This document shows, piece after piece, positions 19,404 to 29,258 of a stretch of DNA of 64,000 nt. How positions within the stretch are numbered: position 1 is the first letter of the stretch; every line of letters starts with the position of its first letter. The notes beneath the pieces are model-generated. The model made no database searches. It was not told the DNA's origin and was given only the letters and a program-made list of their open reading frames with translations. The DNA comes from Desulfobulbaceae bacterium BRH_c16a (lineage in GTDB: Bacteria; Desulfobacterota; Desulfobulbia; Desulfobulbales; Desulfocapsaceae): contig LADS01000013.1 of assembly GCA_000961725.1 (NCBI GenBank), positions 62,001 through 126,000 of the forward strand, in the 5' to 3' direction. Made by a program: the position numbers and the translations under genes.

Positions 19404-20381
19404 ATGAAAACCCCAGTACGTGTCGCAATTACCGGTGCAGCCGGTCAGATCAGCTACTCCCTTATTTTCCGTGTCGCAGCCGGAGATATGCTAGGAAAAG
19501 ACCAGCCGGTCATACTTCAGCTTCTCGAGATTCCACCGGCCATGAAAGCCCTCGAGGGTGTGGTCATGGAACTGAATGACTGTGCTTTCCCGCTGGTCGC
19601 AGGCATTGTCGCCACCGATGATCCAAACATCGCCTTCAAAGATGTCGATTTCGCCCTCCTCGTCGGCTCCAGACCTCGTGGTCCCGGCATGGAACGTTCC
19701 GACCTTCTCAAGGCCAACGGTGCGATCTTCACTGTTCAAGGCAAGGCTCTCAACGACCACGCAAGTCGCAATGTAAAAGTCCTGGTTGTAGGTAATCCGG
19801 CCAATACCAACGCTCTTATCGCCATGAAAAACGCCCCGGATCTCAACCCCCGGAACTTCACCGCGATGATGCGCCTCGACCATAACCGCTCCCTGTCTCA
19901 GATAGCTGCAAAAACCGCCAGCCATTCCACCAAGGTAGAAAAGATGGTGGTATGGGGCAACCATTCAGCCACCCAGTTTCCCGACATCAGCTATGCAAAA
20001 GTTGATGGCGCTGCCGTTAAAGAGAAAGTCGACAACGACTGGTATGTGAAAGAATTCATTCCGACCGTCCAGCAGCGCGGTGCGGCAATCATCAAAGCCC
20101 GTGGTGCTTCCAGTGCCGCTTCCGCCGCTTCCGCCGCCATCGATCATATGCGTGACTGGGCTCTCGGTTCGAACGGCGACTGGGTCAGCATGGGTGTATT
20201 CAGTGCCGGCAACAGCTACGGTATCGATCAAAATATCATGTACTCCTTCCCGATCACCTGTGAAAATGGCGAATGGAAGGAAGTTAAAGGCCTGGAAGTA
20301 AGCGAATTTGCCAGAAAAATGATGACGGCAACGGAACAGGAACTGGTTTCGGAACGAGAAGCCATCGCCGATCTGCTGTAA
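19404..20381 (+). CDS. mdh: Malate dehydrogenase
   Basis: A 325-residue NAD(P)-dependent malate dehydrogenase of the cytosolic/Aquaspirillum-like type, the normal length. The Rossmann motif [10 protein letters not shown] is at residues 10-19, [18 protein letters not shown] holds the substrate-binding loop arginines, RLDHNRS the Asp-Arg pair, and [11 protein letters not shown] the catalytic histidine. It interconverts malate and oxaloacetate in the TCA and anaplerotic network. CAGGAGGA precedes the ATG. It stands alone, flanked by a hairpin and a palindromic repeat. Confidence 0.96.
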   Translation: MKTPVRVAITGAAGQISYSLIFRVAAGDMLGKDQPVILQLLEIPPAMKALEGVVMELNDCAFPLVAGIVATDDPNIAFKDVDFALLVGSRPRGPGMERSDLLKANGAIFTVQGKALNDHASRNVKVLVVGNPANTNALIAMKNAPDLNPRNFTAMMRLDHNRSLSQIAAKTASHSTKVEKMVVWGNHSATQFPDISYAKVDGAAVKEKVDNDWYVKEFIPTVQQRGAAIIKARGASSAASAASAAIDHMRDWALGSNGDWVSMGVFSAGNSYGIDQNIMYSFPITCENGEWKEVKGLEVSEFARKMMTATEQELVSEREAIADLL

Positions 20382-20398
20382 TTTCTCCACAATACAAA

Positions 20399-20433
20399 CA
20401 AGGCGGATTCCCGGACTACCGAGATCCGCCTTG
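20399..20433 (+). terminator. Hairpin downstream of mdh
   Basis: Perfect 10-bp arms CAAGGCGGAT (20399-20408) and ATCCGCCTTG (20424-20433), 18 bases after the mdh stop. There is no U-run, so it may be a 3'-stabilising structure or a rho-assisted terminator. Confidence 0.5.
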
Positions 20434-20446
20434 TCGAGAGGCGGCC

Positions 20447-20591
20447 AGGAGGTTGTCCGAGAATAGCAATTTTCTCACAGATCGAGGCAAACTCGAAAAA
20501 ATTACCGGAGGCATATATTTAATATTCCGAGGATAATTTTTTCGAGTTTAACAAAGATATGGGGGAAAAGGGCATTCTCGGACAGCCTCCT
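20447..20591. repeat. Nested palindromic repeat, copy A
   Basis: A 145-base element with terminal inverted repeats (20447-20464 against 20574-20591, 17 of 18 matching) and a perfect internal 16-bp stem (20489-20504 against 20534-20549). The centre carries ATATTCCGAGGAT, which also occurs in copy B at 36317-36484. It has no coding capacity. The size and symmetry fit a MITE-like or REP/BIME-like dispersed repeat. Confidence 0.75.
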
Positions 20592-20604
20592 GCAGGAGAA
20601 GGAG

Positions 20605-22362
20605 TTATTCCGGCTGTTCATCTACCCCGATAAGCGCCATGATCCGCCGGCCATACTCTTCCTTTAAGCTGTTGAGATAGCTGCCGTCAATCTGCCCCTT
20701 CCATGTCTTGACCTGATAAAAGCGTTTGGGAATACTGAAATTCTCGGGCTTGAATCCGGTTTGTGCCCTGACCTTCCAGCGCAATTGCCTGATGCTTTCG
20801 GAAGTTTCCGGAATATTTGCTGCAAGAGTATGAAAACCCACCACATCAAGGCATTCCGCCAACTGATCCTCCGAGTAAACCGATCTGGCAAATAAACAAC
20901 CGACCATGGAGGTGAGAAAGGCCCGTCCAGGCTCATCGGCCATCAGGAAGTCGACCGCTTTGCCGATGTCCCGGCTGTTGTCTTTCTGATCGTAGCTGTA
21001 TGCGCCGGTATCCAGATGCGAATGGCGAAAACCGAGAGTCTGGGCGGCAAAAAACAACTCTCCGGTGGCATAGCCGGCCATTTCCTGACCGAGCACGCAG
21101 GCAAAATCTCCACCCCCGTACACTTCGGCCGCCTTGAGGGTGCCCTGGCCCAGGAGCCGATAAAATTCGTTGCTCCCTCGGCCCAAATGGTTTGCCGCCT
21201 GCCGGTAAGCGTCGGCATCGCCAAAACTGAGAGGAACGAGAGTCTCAGCTACCGAAACAAGTCCCTGTCCGGTTGCTTCCGTTGCCCAGGCAAGGGCAAC
21301 GCCGCCGGACATGGCGTCCAGCCCCACCTTTTCCATGACATCGAGAATGCGCAGGACATCAAAGGGTTTGGTTACCCCCAGCATGGTTCCGGCGGCAAAA
21401 ATCGGTTCATAGTCGTAGGCTACCTGGTGATAGTGATAACGGTTGTCTGCCGCAGTTTTTTCCCGGATATAGCCGATATGAATACACCCTACCGGACAGC
21501 CCGAACAGGCGCCGTTTCTGAGCAAAGTTTCATCGGCAAAGGCCCCTCCGTCAATTGATGTTATCCGGGGATCGCTGGTCTGCTGCAGGTTATTCCAGGG
21601 CAGGGAAGAAATATCGTTCAGGGTCTGCAGGTTTGCCGGGGTGCCTAAATTATGATACTTTCGCATCATATCGGTTGAGGTTACCGCCTTATACATCTCC
21701 TTGTATTTGGCTGCATATCCCTTACCGGCCGGTAGATTGAAATCGGTGTCGCCATGGATGACGATCGCCTTGAGTTTCTTGGCTCCCATCGCCGCACCAC
21801 CACCCATCCGGCCAAAATGACGGTATGTATCAACATTGATACAGGCCATTGCCAGTCCCTCTTCGCCGGCGGGCCCTATCCGCAGAATCGACCTGTGTCC
21901 GCTGCTGTCCTTGAACATCCGGCGGATAAGTTTACCGGAACGTTCGGCATCCATCCCTTTCAGGAAGGAGGCATCTTTTACCTCCAGATGGTTTGCACCG
22001 ATGCTGAGGCATGAAAGCCGCTTTGCCCGACCGCTGATCACCAGCGCGTCGAGATCGGCAAACCGCAGAGAAAGTGCCGCCCGCCCCCCGGCATGGCTCT
22101 CGGTATACTCGTTATGATAATTGGACTTGAACGAGCAGACCATCTTGCTCATCAGCGGGAAGTAGCCGGTCAGAGGCCCGATGGCAAAAATCAGCGGCTG
22201 CGCCTCGTCGTTCCAGGCAAGTCCCGGATGGCCGTATTTGGAAAAAAGGAGTGCAGCCAGGCCACTTCCGCCGGCGACCGCATTACGGCCGCCGAGGAGG
22301 ACGATCTTACCCTTGCCCGTCGAGACATCGACCAGGAGGACCCGAAACTCTTCCCTTATCAT
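20605..22362 (-). CDS. Aldehyde:ferredoxin oxidoreductase family protein (tungstopterin)
   Basis: A 585-residue AOR-family enzyme. Cys286, Cys289 and Cys293 (CSGCPVGC) with Cys489 (VGCLFARS) match the spacing of the [4Fe-4S] ligands of the archaeal AOR (288/291/295/494), and ILDVMEKVGLD matches the DxxGL(C/D) pterin motif. The N-terminal VLLVDVSTGK and GGSGLAALL segments bind the bis-pterin. The expected reaction is two-electron aldehyde oxidation or carboxylic acid reduction using ferredoxin; the actual substrate is unknown. The upstream ferredoxin-like gene overlaps it by four bases and is the likely electron partner. A palindromic repeat lies just downstream. Confidence 0.9.
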   Translation of the reverse strand: MIREEFRVLLVDVSTGKGKIVLLGGRNAVAGGSGLAALLFSKYGHPGLAWNDEAQPLIFAIGPLTGYFPLMSKMVCSFKSNYHNEYTESHAGGRAALSLRFADLDALVISGRAKRLSCLSIGANHLEVKDASFLKGMDAERSGKLIRRMFKDSSGHRSILRIGPAGEEGLAMACINVDTYRHFGRMGGGAAMGAKKLKAIVIHGDTDFNLPAGKGYAAKYKEMYKAVTSTDMMRKYHNLGTPANLQTLNDISSLPWNNLQQTSDPRITSIDGGAFADETLLRNGACSGCPVGCIHIGYIREKTAADNRYHYHQVAYDYEPIFAAGTMLGVTKPFDVLRILDVMEKVGLDAMSGGVALAWATEATGQGLVSVAETLVPLSFGDADAYRQAANHLGRGSNEFYRLLGQGTLKAAEVYGGGDFACVLGQEMAGYATGELFFAAQTLGFRHSHLDTGAYSYDQKDNSRDIGKAVDFLMADEPGRAFLTSMVGCLFARSVYSEDQLAECLDVVGFHTLAANIPETSESIRQLRWKVRAQTGFKPENFSIPKRFYQVKTWKGQIDGSYLNSLKEEYGRRIMALIGVDEQPE

Positions 22363-22781
22363 ATGGACACCTCCTGGGCACTGCCGTTCTCAACCATCTC
22401 CAGACAATCCTGCGGACAGAATTGAACGCAGTGTCCACAGTGGATACAAACATAGACCCTGCCGCTCCGATCCTGATAGATCGCATCTAAAGGGCAAACC
22501 TCCACACATTTTCCACACTGGATGCAAAGGACTTGTTTGACGATAACTCCGCCACCGGGACGCCGGGAATAGGCTCCGGTCGGACAGACTTCGGCACAGG
22601 GGGCCGGATCGCAGGCCAGGCACCTCGCCGCAGCAAAACCAGTCGACAGACCGCCGGTGGAATGGATGCGGATTCCTGCGGTATCCCACGAAATTTTCTT
22701 ATATATTTGACGCGCGCAGGCGAGAGAACACGAGTGGCAGCCGATGCATTGATCCATTCGAGGGGTATTGAGTTGTTTCAT
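22359..22781 (-). CDS. Four-cluster 4Fe-4S ferredoxin-like electron carrier of AOR
   Basis: A 140-residue protein with about 16 cysteines in four C-x2-C-x2-C-x3-C-type groups: CIGCHSCSLAC near residue 12, CLACDPAPCAEVC near 54, CIQCGKCVEVC near 86 and CIHCGHCVQFC near 112. It is like HycB/DmsB-type and AOR-associated ferredoxins and should pass electrons between the tungsten enzyme and soluble ferredoxin or membrane partners. No signal peptide, so cytoplasmic. It is the first gene of the pair and its stop overlaps the AOR start (ATGA). Confidence 0.92.
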   Translation of the reverse strand: MKQLNTPRMDQCIGCHSCSLACARQIYKKISWDTAGIRIHSTGGLSTGFAAARCLACDPAPCAEVCPTGAYSRRPGGGVIVKQVLCIQCGKCVEVCPLDAIYQDRSGRVYVCIHCGHCVQFCPQDCLEMVENGSAQEVSI

Positions 22782-22929
22782 TTTGGCTTTTCATTCCTGA
22801 TTATGGCTGACGGTTAAAATACTTTTCCCGGAAAAAGGGCTCACTCATGATCCAAAAAAACAATGATCTCTTCAGGAAAAAGTGTATATATTCGATACTG
22901 CCCGGCGAATTTTGGGCAGTCCTGAGTGA

Positions 22930-22943
22930 TTGGCAAGCGCCAA
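22930..22943. promoter_or_regulatory. Inverted repeat TTGGC-AAGC-GCCAA
   Basis: A 5-4-5 palindrome about 100 bases before the PilZ gene and 150 bases before the divergent ferredoxin/AOR pair. It resembles regulator half-sites but no cognate regulator is adjacent. Confidence 0.3.
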
Positions 22944-23046
22944 CAAAGCACTTCTTCACTTTTTTGTAAGTTATGATAGGCTTCATACTAATGGTCCTTC
23001 GGTTTACAAACGTATCCGGTATCAATCTCTCTTGTTCAACAGGCCA

Positions 23047-23946
23047 ATGACAGAAGAAATCAAAAGGCAGTTGCAGCATTTCTTCCCCGGCGAGATCTTT
23101 TCCGACGAAATCCTGGAAACGGCATTGAACAACGGTGAAATTATAACCGATAAGGAAAAAATCCTGCCTTACCTGCAGACAGCACTGTTTGACGAGAAAG
23201 TGCTTGAGGTGGAACTCGACGGCATGCCCAGGGTTTACTTCTCAAGGCTCAAGGACGATCTCCCGGACCTCATTGAAGACGAAGTCGATGGAGAAGCAGT
23301 CTTTGTCCAGCCGGATTATGAACAGGGTGAATATTTAACCGACCTGAGCCATATTGTCACCCTTCCTCTCGAACCTGGCCTCGGCAACCTCCATCTGCGC
23401 CATTCCCGCTTTATCGTCATACGAATGTTTACCAGCACCTTTGCCGTTGAAATGGGTTCAAGTTTTGAAGAATTAGCCAAGGTTCAGGACATCCCGGTTC
23501 TGCGCCTCGCCTTCCCGGTCCTTGCCAGACTAGTGCGAAATGCCCGGGAATTCCGAGCAAAAGTGCCTGAAAACCTGAATTTTGTCATGTCTATTGCGGC
23601 CGATGAAGAGTCGCCCGATCTGGTCGCCGCGCCTGTCGATATCAGTGTCAAGGGCATGTCGTTTTCTGTTTCAAAAGATAACCAGAAGATGTTCAAAATC
23701 AACGACCCCTATTTGACCAAGCTCTATCTGGATGATGAACTTCGGGCAAGCATTGGCGGAACCGTAAAACATCTCAGCAGAATCAGAAAAAAAAGCGGGA
23801 TCGAATATGTCTGTGGTGTCGAATTCGATCTCCAGACCCGAACCATGGCAGCCGTAATAGAATCGATAGTTGCAACAGTCCAGCGAGCGCACCTTAAAGA
23901 GTTGGCCGAGAAATCGGAATTGAGCGGGATCGATCTTATTGCCTGA
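23047..23946 (+). CDS. PilZ-domain protein (c-di-GMP effector candidate)
   Basis: A 299-residue protein with a C-terminal PilZ-like domain. Asp198-Ile-Ser-Val-Lys-Gly203 fits the D/NxSxxG motif, and an arginine-rich stretch (RLVRNAREFR, about 161-170) lies before it where the RxxxR switch is expected, although its spacing is not canonical. The N-terminal 150 residues look like a YcgR-type partner domain with several acidic patches. PilZ proteins bind cyclic di-GMP and tune motility or polysaccharide output. The ATG at 23047 is the first good start; the frame extends to 22930 through sequence that includes the palindrome. A small gene follows after 47 bases. Confidence 0.78.
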   Translation: MTEEIKRQLQHFFPGEIFSDEILETALNNGEIITDKEKILPYLQTALFDEKVLEVELDGMPRVYFSRLKDDLPDLIEDEVDGEAVFVQPDYEQGEYLTDLSHIVTLPLEPGLGNLHLRHSRFIVIRMFTSTFAVEMGSSFEELAKVQDIPVLRLAFPVLARLVRNAREFRAKVPENLNFVMSIAADEESPDLVAAPVDISVKGMSFSVSKDNQKMFKINDPYLTKLYLDDELRASIGGTVKHLSRIRKKSGIEYVCGVEFDLQTRTMAAVIESIVATVQRAHLKELAEKSELSGIDLIA

Positions 23947-23993
23947 AAACTTAAAGTTCCTCAAAACCCTCAATATACTTTCGGTGAGGCACT

Positions 23994-24224
23994 ATGGTCA
24001 GATTTATTGTCAATACTCTCGGCGAACATACCATCGACAACATGGTGGTTGCCGGGCCGAACAAAGAAATTATCATGTCAATGGCGGAGATGTTCCTCGC
24101 CAGCTACAGTGGTCCGCCGGAAGGCGATCTCGATTATTATTTTGCGGAATACATAATCAAATTTTCTTACGGCCAGGGCCGGATCCTTGAGTGGCTGCCC
24201 GCCCCACCCCCTGGAATTCATTGA
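23994..24224 (+). CDS. Small hypothetical protein downstream of the PilZ gene
   Basis: A 76-residue protein, no recognised family. GGTGAGG lies five bases before the ATG. The sequence is acidic in its middle (PPEGDLDYYFAEYI) and ends in a proline-rich tail. It follows the PilZ gene with a 47-base gap and converges on the PAS hybrid kinase, so it is probably the last gene of the PilZ transcript. Confidence 0.55.
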   Translation: MVRFIVNTLGEHTIDNMVVAGPNKEIIMSMAEMFLASYSGPPEGDLDYYFAEYIIKFSYGQGRILEWLPAPPPGIH

Positions 24225-24252
24225 ACGTGTGAGTCTCTCTTCGAGGTTTCCC

Positions 24253-26310
24253 TCATTGATCCTTTCTGCCAAGGGCCTCGCCGACCTTCACTGCCAGATT
24301 TTTCATGGCAAACGGTTTCTGAATAAAACTTACCCCCTCTTCAAGAACACCATGATGGGAAATAACGTCAGAGGTATACCCGGACATGAACAGGCACCTG
24401 ATATCCGGGTTTACCAGGCGAATACGCCGTTCCAACTCACGCCCGTTCATTTCGGGCATGACAACGTCGGTCATCAGTAAATCGATAACGCCCTGGTTGA
24501 CCTCAGCCAGGCGAATTGCCTCGTTGGGCGTTCCTGCAGGGAGTACTCTATAGCCCAGATCCTCCAGCATGGTGGTATTAATCGCCAGAAGGGCCGCCTC
24601 ATCTTCCACCAGAAGGATTATTTCGCCGTTCCCTGCCACGCCCCGCGGCTCATCCACCGCTCTCGTCACCTTTTCGGCACCGTCGCACCGAGGCAGATAT
24701 ATCTGAAAGAGAGTCCCTTGTCCGGGCTCGCTGTCGACATTGATGTACCCGTTATTCTGTTTGACTATACCGTAGACTGTGGCCAAACCGAGCCCTGTCC
24801 CCTGCCCAAGCCCCTTGGTGGTAAAAAAGGGTTCGAATATTTTTGCCTTGGTCTCTTTATCGATTCCACAGCCGTTGTCGCCGACTGTCAGCAATACATA
24901 GTCTCCGGGCTTCATGAATGAACTTGCCGCACACTTAGCAGCGTCCAGGGAAATCATTTCAGTCTCGATAGTAATTTGTCCTGCACCACTGATTGCATCA
25001 CGGGCATTGACACACAGATTAACCATCATCTGATCGAGCTGGCTGGGATCGATCTTCACCGGGAAAGATCCTTTGCCGGGATGCCACTTCAGCTCTATAT
25101 TTTCGCCGATCAGCCAGCACAGCATCTGCAGGGTATCTGCTACCGCAGTATTGAGGTCCTGGACAACAGGGGCTATGGTCTGACGCCTGGCAAAAGCAAG
25201 CAGCTGCTGAGTGAGCTCCGCCGATCGCTTGGCGCTCTTTTGAATTTCCCGAAGATGTATGGCCAGAGGATGTTCCGAACCGGCTTTTAACAGGGCCAGT
25301 TCGACATGCCCGAGGATCACCCCCAGCATGTTATTGTAGTCATGTGCCACTCCACCGGCCAGCTGGCCGATAGACTCCAGCTTCTGCGACTGAGCCAGCT
25401 GGCCCTGGAGCTTTTGGCGCTCCTCCTCGGCCCGTATTCGCTCGGTTACATCATGGTAGGCGGCCACCAGGATCTGGTGGCCCGGCTTGCCGATAAAACG
25501 ACCATACACCTCGCAGTTTCGAAGCGATCCGTCTTTACAGCGCAACGGCACTTCAAGTCTGGTAACGACATTCTGCTGCAGGACGCTTGTCAGAAATCGG
25601 CGGCGATCCTCCGGATCGACCCAAAGACCGATATCCAGGCCGCTCCTGCCGTCAGCCTCTTCCCTGCTGTAGCCAAAGGTCCGGTACCAGCTTTCATTCC
25701 AGGTGGTGGCCCGGTAGCCACCGACATCGAAGGCGAATGCCATGGGAATCGGGGCGGAATGAAACAAACGGTTAAAACTTTCTTCACTTGCCTGGAGGGC
25801 TTCCTCCGCCCTTCGCCTGTCGGTGATATCGACAGTCGTCGTCATTACCACCCGTTCACCGGCAAAATCAACCATCCTGCCGGAATAGATGGCGTGTGCC
25901 GGTCCCAGAGCCGAGCCGACTATAACCTCCCGGCCTGTGATTTCCCCGGTTTTCTCGATCTCCTCTTTGGCCTCTTCCCACGCCTCGGCATCCGAGAAAA
26001 AACCCATTTCAAACCCGGTATGGCCGATAACATCCTCTTCACGGATGTTCAACCGGCGACAGAATTCCCTGTTTACCATAAGAAACCGGCCCTGCAGATC
26101 GTTCACCGCACAGCCGTAAGGCGCCATGTCGAAAAGTTCCTTAAACTTCCCCGCGTTCTCGGCAAGAACGATGTTTTCATGCCTGGCGGCATCAAGGGCA
26201 ATAGATACCGCGCGTCGTGACCGGATCAACAGAAACACAATTACCGGGACAGCCATGAGGACCAGACCGATAATTCCGATAATTATTTTCGGGAAAAAAG
26301 AGCTTGCCAT
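24253..26310 (-). CDS. Membrane-anchored PAS hybrid histidine kinase with C-terminal REC
   Basis: A 685-residue kinase. One membrane helix (about 9-30) is followed by two PAS domains (about 55-165 and 180-300), a HisKA region with His323 ([14 protein letters not shown], the HWE-free GHKL type of PAS kinases), an ATPase domain ([13 protein letters not shown]) and a receiver with Asp615 ([11 protein letters not shown]). The start codon lies one base after the stop of the ABC ATP-binding gene, so it is the last gene of the BMP/purine transport operon. That suggests it senses a state linked to nucleobase uptake; this is inference. No separate output regulator is nearby. Confidence 0.9.
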   Translation of the reverse strand: MASSFFPKIIIGIIGLVLMAVPVIVFLLIRSRRAVSIALDAARHENIVLAENAGKFKELFDMAPYGCAVNDLQGRFLMVNREFCRRLNIREEDVIGHTGFEMGFFSDAEAWEEAKEEIEKTGEITGREVIVGSALGPAHAIYSGRMVDFAGERVVMTTTVDITDRRRAEEALQASEESFNRLFHSAPIPMAFAFDVGGYRATTWNESWYRTFGYSREEADGRSGLDIGLWVDPEDRRRFLTSVLQQNVVTRLEVPLRCKDGSLRNCEVYGRFIGKPGHQILVAAYHDVTERIRAEEERQKLQGQLAQSQKLESIGQLAGGVAHDYNNMLGVILGHVELALLKAGSEHPLAIHLREIQKSAKRSAELTQQLLAFARRQTIAPVVQDLNTAVADTLQMLCWLIGENIELKWHPGKGSFPVKIDPSQLDQMMVNLCVNARDAISGAGQITIETEMISLDAAKCAASSFMKPGDYVLLTVGDNGCGIDKETKAKIFEPFFTTKGLGQGTGLGLATVYGIVKQNNGYINVDSEPGQGTLFQIYLPRCDGAEKVTRAVDEPRGVAGNGEIILLVEDEAALLAINTTMLEDLGYRVLPAGTPNEAIRLAEVNQGVIDLLMTDVVMPEMNGRELERRIRLVNPDIRCLFMSGYTSDVISHHGVLEEGVSFIQKPFAMKNLAVKVGEALGRKDQ

Positions 26311-26311
26311 A

Positions 26312-27802
26312 TCATGGTCCGAGTCCGGCCATCATCTGGGGGATAAGGGCTACTTTCTCTTCGTCCTCAACGGGAAAAAGATCGACTATTCTGCCATTAT
26401 ACATCACGCCGATGCGATCGGAGAGGGCCAGCGCCTCTGAAAGATCGCCGGTTACGAGCAGAATACCGGCCGCCTCTCTGGCTTTCAGCAGCAGATTCCA
26501 GACATCCTCGGCCGCTGCGATATCGAGGCCCTGGGTCGGCTGTTCGGCGACAATCAACCGGGGCTTGCGGTAAAACTCCCGGGCCAGCACCATTTTCTGG
26601 AGATTGCCACCGGATAGCTGCCAGGCAAAGGCTGAGAGGTTCGGCGGCCGGATATCAAATTCTTCGATCAGTCTGGCCGCTTTTTCCTCGGCTGTATGCC
26701 GCATCAGCCATGGGCCCCGTGCAAACCCGCCCCGGGTGGTCAGGAGAAAGTTGTCGATCAGGGTCAGGCCCTGGCATGTGGCCAGCCCCTGCCGGTCTTC
26801 CGGGATGTAGGATAACGTCCTTTCCCATTCCGCCCCGGCAAAGAACTTTCGCCACTCCATCCCCAGGATGCGAACTTTATCTGCAGCGGGTTTTCGCAGG
26901 CCGCAGATGGTTTCCACCAGTTGTTTCTGGCCATTGCCGGCCACGCCGACAAGACCCAGAATCTCACCCTGGCGAAGTTCCATGTCGACGTTCGATAAGA
27001 CGGAATCCTGCAGATCATGCACCTTAAGGACGATCTGCCGCGGCTCCTGCGGCACCCTGTCCACCTGCAGCAGAACTTCCCGTCCCACCATCCGTTCGGC
27101 GAGTTCGGCGGCGGAACCGACATCGGCTGCCGCAATCGTGTCGACTATCCGGCCGCGTCTGAGGATGGCAATGGAATCGGCGATCGCCATAACCTCTTCG
27201 AGCTTATGGCTGATAAAGACGATTCCTTTGCCGCTTGCGGTCATCAGTTTCATGGTCGCAAAAAGGTTTTCGGCCTCATGGGGGGTGAGAACGGCGGTCG
27301 GTTCGTCAAAAATAAGAATAGTGCTCTTGCGGTGCAGGAGTTTCAGGATCTCGACCTGCTGCCTCTCGCCCATCGACAGATCGCCGATTCTCGCGGCAGG
27401 ATTGACATTCATCCCGTACTGTTCGGCAAGCATCGTGACTTCCCGGTGCATGCGCGTCCAGTTCAGCCAGATGTCCGACTGATGTCCGAGAAAGATATTC
27501 TCGGCAACGGTCATGGCGTCGACCAGCTTGAAGTGCTGATAGACCATGCCGATTCCGGCCTTGATCGCTCTTTCCGTGGAGGCAAGAGTCACCTGCCGGC
27601 CTTGCAGAAAGATAGCGCCGCTGTCCGGCTGCAGCTGACCGGCGAGAATCGACATCAGCGTCGATTTGCCGGCCCCGTTCTCACCGAGCAGGGCAAGAAC
27701 TTTTCCTTGCTCGATAGTGAGGGACACGTCCCGGTTGGCCTGGACCGTACCAAAGGATTTGGAGATTCCCTCCAACCGGATAAGCGGCGGTGTTCCGACC
27801 AT
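26312..27802 (-). CDS. BMP-type ABC transporter ATP-binding protein (two ABC domains)
   Basis: A 496-residue tandem ATPase of the YufO/NupO/RbsA type. The first half has Walker A GENGAGKST, the signature LSMGERQQVEI and Walker B LIFDEPTAVLTPHE. The second half has the degenerate GVAGNGQKQ in place of Walker A, a LSGGNLQK signature and LIVAEQPTQGLD. It energises the two permeases encoded upstream for nucleoside or purine uptake. It begins two bases after the gpt stop and ends next to the PAS kinase. Confidence 0.93.
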   Translation of the reverse strand: MVGTPPLIRLEGISKSFGTVQANRDVSLTIEQGKVLALLGENGAGKSTLMSILAGQLQPDSGAIFLQGRQVTLASTERAIKAGIGMVYQHFKLVDAMTVAENIFLGHQSDIWLNWTRMHREVTMLAEQYGMNVNPAARIGDLSMGERQQVEILKLLHRKSTILIFDEPTAVLTPHEAENLFATMKLMTASGKGIVFISHKLEEVMAIADSIAILRRGRIVDTIAAADVGSAAELAERMVGREVLLQVDRVPQEPRQIVLKVHDLQDSVLSNVDMELRQGEILGLVGVAGNGQKQLVETICGLRKPAADKVRILGMEWRKFFAGAEWERTLSYIPEDRQGLATCQGLTLIDNFLLTTRGGFARGPWLMRHTAEEKAARLIEEFDIRPPNLSAFAWQLSGGNLQKMVLAREFYRKPRLIVAEQPTQGLDIAAAEDVWNLLLKAREAAGILLVTGDLSEALALSDRIGVMYNGRIVDLFPVEDEEKVALIPQMMAGLGP

Positions 27803-27804
27803 TT

Positions 27805-28293
27805 TCAGGGTCTCTCTTTACCTGCAAGCGGTGAGACAAACTGCGATTCGGTATCCCAGGGAAAGAGTATCCAGGTATCCTGGCTCACCTCGGTGATATA
27901 CGTATCGACCTGGGGCCGCCCGGCAGGTTTTGCATAGACTGTGGCAAAATGGGCCTTGGGGACAATCTGCCGGACAAGCTGTGCGGTGCGGCCGGTATCG
28001 ACGAGATCGTCGACCAGCAGCCAGCCTTCGCCGTTGCCGTCGAATTTTTTCAGGATATCGGCATCGCCCTTCTTGTCTTTCCAGTCATAGCTGGAAATAC
28101 AGATGGTATCGACCAGATGGATATCGAGTTCTCTTGCGATGATCGCAGCCGGAACCAGACCGCCCCTGGTTATGGCTATGATCCCTTTGAAATAGTCCAT
28201 ATTCAACAGACGCCAGGCGAGCGCCTTGGAATCACGGTGCAGCTGATCCCAGGAGATCGGGTAGGTTTTTCGATATGTTGCATTTGTCGACAT
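27805..28293 (-). CDS. gpt: Xanthine (guanine) phosphoribosyltransferase
   Basis: A 162-residue type I phosphoribosyltransferase, slightly longer than E. coli Gpt. The PRPP-binding motif [10 protein letters not shown] is at residues 92-101, and ITRGGLVPA at 41-49 is the Gpt signature. It converts xanthine or guanine with PRPP to the nucleotide. Its position between the permease and ATPase genes of a BMP-type transporter suggests that imported purine bases are trapped as nucleotides at once, and gives the best clue to the transporter substrate. GAGAGGAAA precedes the start. Confidence 0.92.
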   Translation of the reverse strand: MSTNATYRKTYPISWDQLHRDSKALAWRLLNMDYFKGIIAITRGGLVPAAIIARELDIHLVDTICISSYDWKDKKGDADILKKFDGNGEGWLLVDDLVDTGRTAQLVRQIVPKAHFATVYAKPAGRPQVDTYITEVSQDTWILFPWDTESQFVSPLAGKERP

Positions 28294-28337
28294 TATGTTT
28301 CCTCTCTAAAAATAAGGATATGTACTGCCTCTTCTGT

Positions 28338-29258
28338 TTAATCGGCCGGCTCTATATTGATGCCAAGTGCCGCCGGCTGGTCGCTGGTCCCTTTCCGCCA
28401 TGAGGAAAGAACCAGCACAAAAACCGTCAGGACATAGGGGAGCATAAGCAATATCGAGGAAGGCACCTGGGTTCCCGAGGCCTGCAGACGGAGCTGCATG
28501 GCCATGATTCCCCCGAAAAGGTAGGCTCCGAAGACCGCTCTGCCCGGCCGCCAGAAGGCAAAAATCACCAGCGCCACGGCAATCCACCCTCTTCCTGCGG
28601 TAAGGTTGGTGGTCCACAGATGGGTGTATGCAAGCGACAGGTATGCCCCGCCGAGGCCCATGAAAAACCCGCCAACCAGTATCCCCAACCAGCGATAGGC
28701 AACCACGTTCAATCCTGCGGCGGTGGCCGCAGCAGGATATTCTCCTGCAGCCCGCATCCCCAGGCCGAAACGGGTCCGGGCGAAAAACAGCCACATCAGT
28801 GGTGGAATAAGATAACTCAAATATACCAGCAGGTCATGTTGAAAAAAGATCGGACCGATCGCGGGAAGATCGGCCAGCCCCGGAATGGTCAGGGGATTGA
28901 AGCCGGGAGCCGACATGCCGACATAGCCGGACCCGAGGTAATTGGCGAGCCCCACCCCGAGAATTGTCAGGGCCAGCCCGGAAACCACCTGGTTCCCTTG
29001 AAACCACAGACAAACCACGCCGTGAATGGCAGTAGCGAGCGAACCGACCAGCCCGGCGGCAAAAAAACCGAGTGCCGGACTGCCGGTGGTTCTGGCAACG
29101 ATAAAGCCGGTAAGTGCCCCCAGGATCATGGCCCCTTCCACGCCAAGATTCAGCACTCCGGATTTTTCGGTGAAAATCTCGCCCAACGTGGCGTAGAGGA
29201 TAGGCGTCCCGGATTGCACCGTGGCGGCCAGCAGGGCAATAATGATTTCAGCAGTCAT
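28338..29258 (-). CDS. BMP-type ABC transporter permease 2 (YufQ/NupQ-like)
   Basis: A 306-residue inner membrane permease of the BPD_transp_2 family with about eight to nine helices. The IYATLGE-like segment TPILYATLGEIFTEKSGVLNLGVEGAMILGA is the conserved N-terminal signature of this subunit, and EYPAAATAAGLNV the cytoplasmic coupling loop. It pairs with the preceding permease. The ATG directly abuts the stop codon of that gene. Confidence 0.9.
   Translation of the reverse strand: MTAEIIIALLAATVQSGTPILYATLGEIFTEKSGVLNLGVEGAMILGALTGFIVARTTGSPALGFFAAGLVGSLATAIHGVVCLWFQGNQVVSGLALTILGVGLANYLGSGYVGMSAPGFNPLTIPGLADLPAIGPIFFQHDLLVYLSYLIPPLMWLFFARTRFGLGMRAAGEYPAAATAAGLNVVAYRWLGILVGGFFMGLGGAYLSLAYTHLWTTNLTAGRGWIAVALVIFAFWRPGRAVFGAYLFGGIMAMQLRLQASGTQVPSSILLMLPYVLTVFVLVLSSWRKGTSDQPAALGINIEPAD

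Noticed and set aside
22359..22781. Subunit of a formate dehydrogenase or DMSO reductase
   Set aside because: The four-cluster pattern fits, but the overlapping neighbour is an AOR-family enzyme, so the AOR partner call is simpler.
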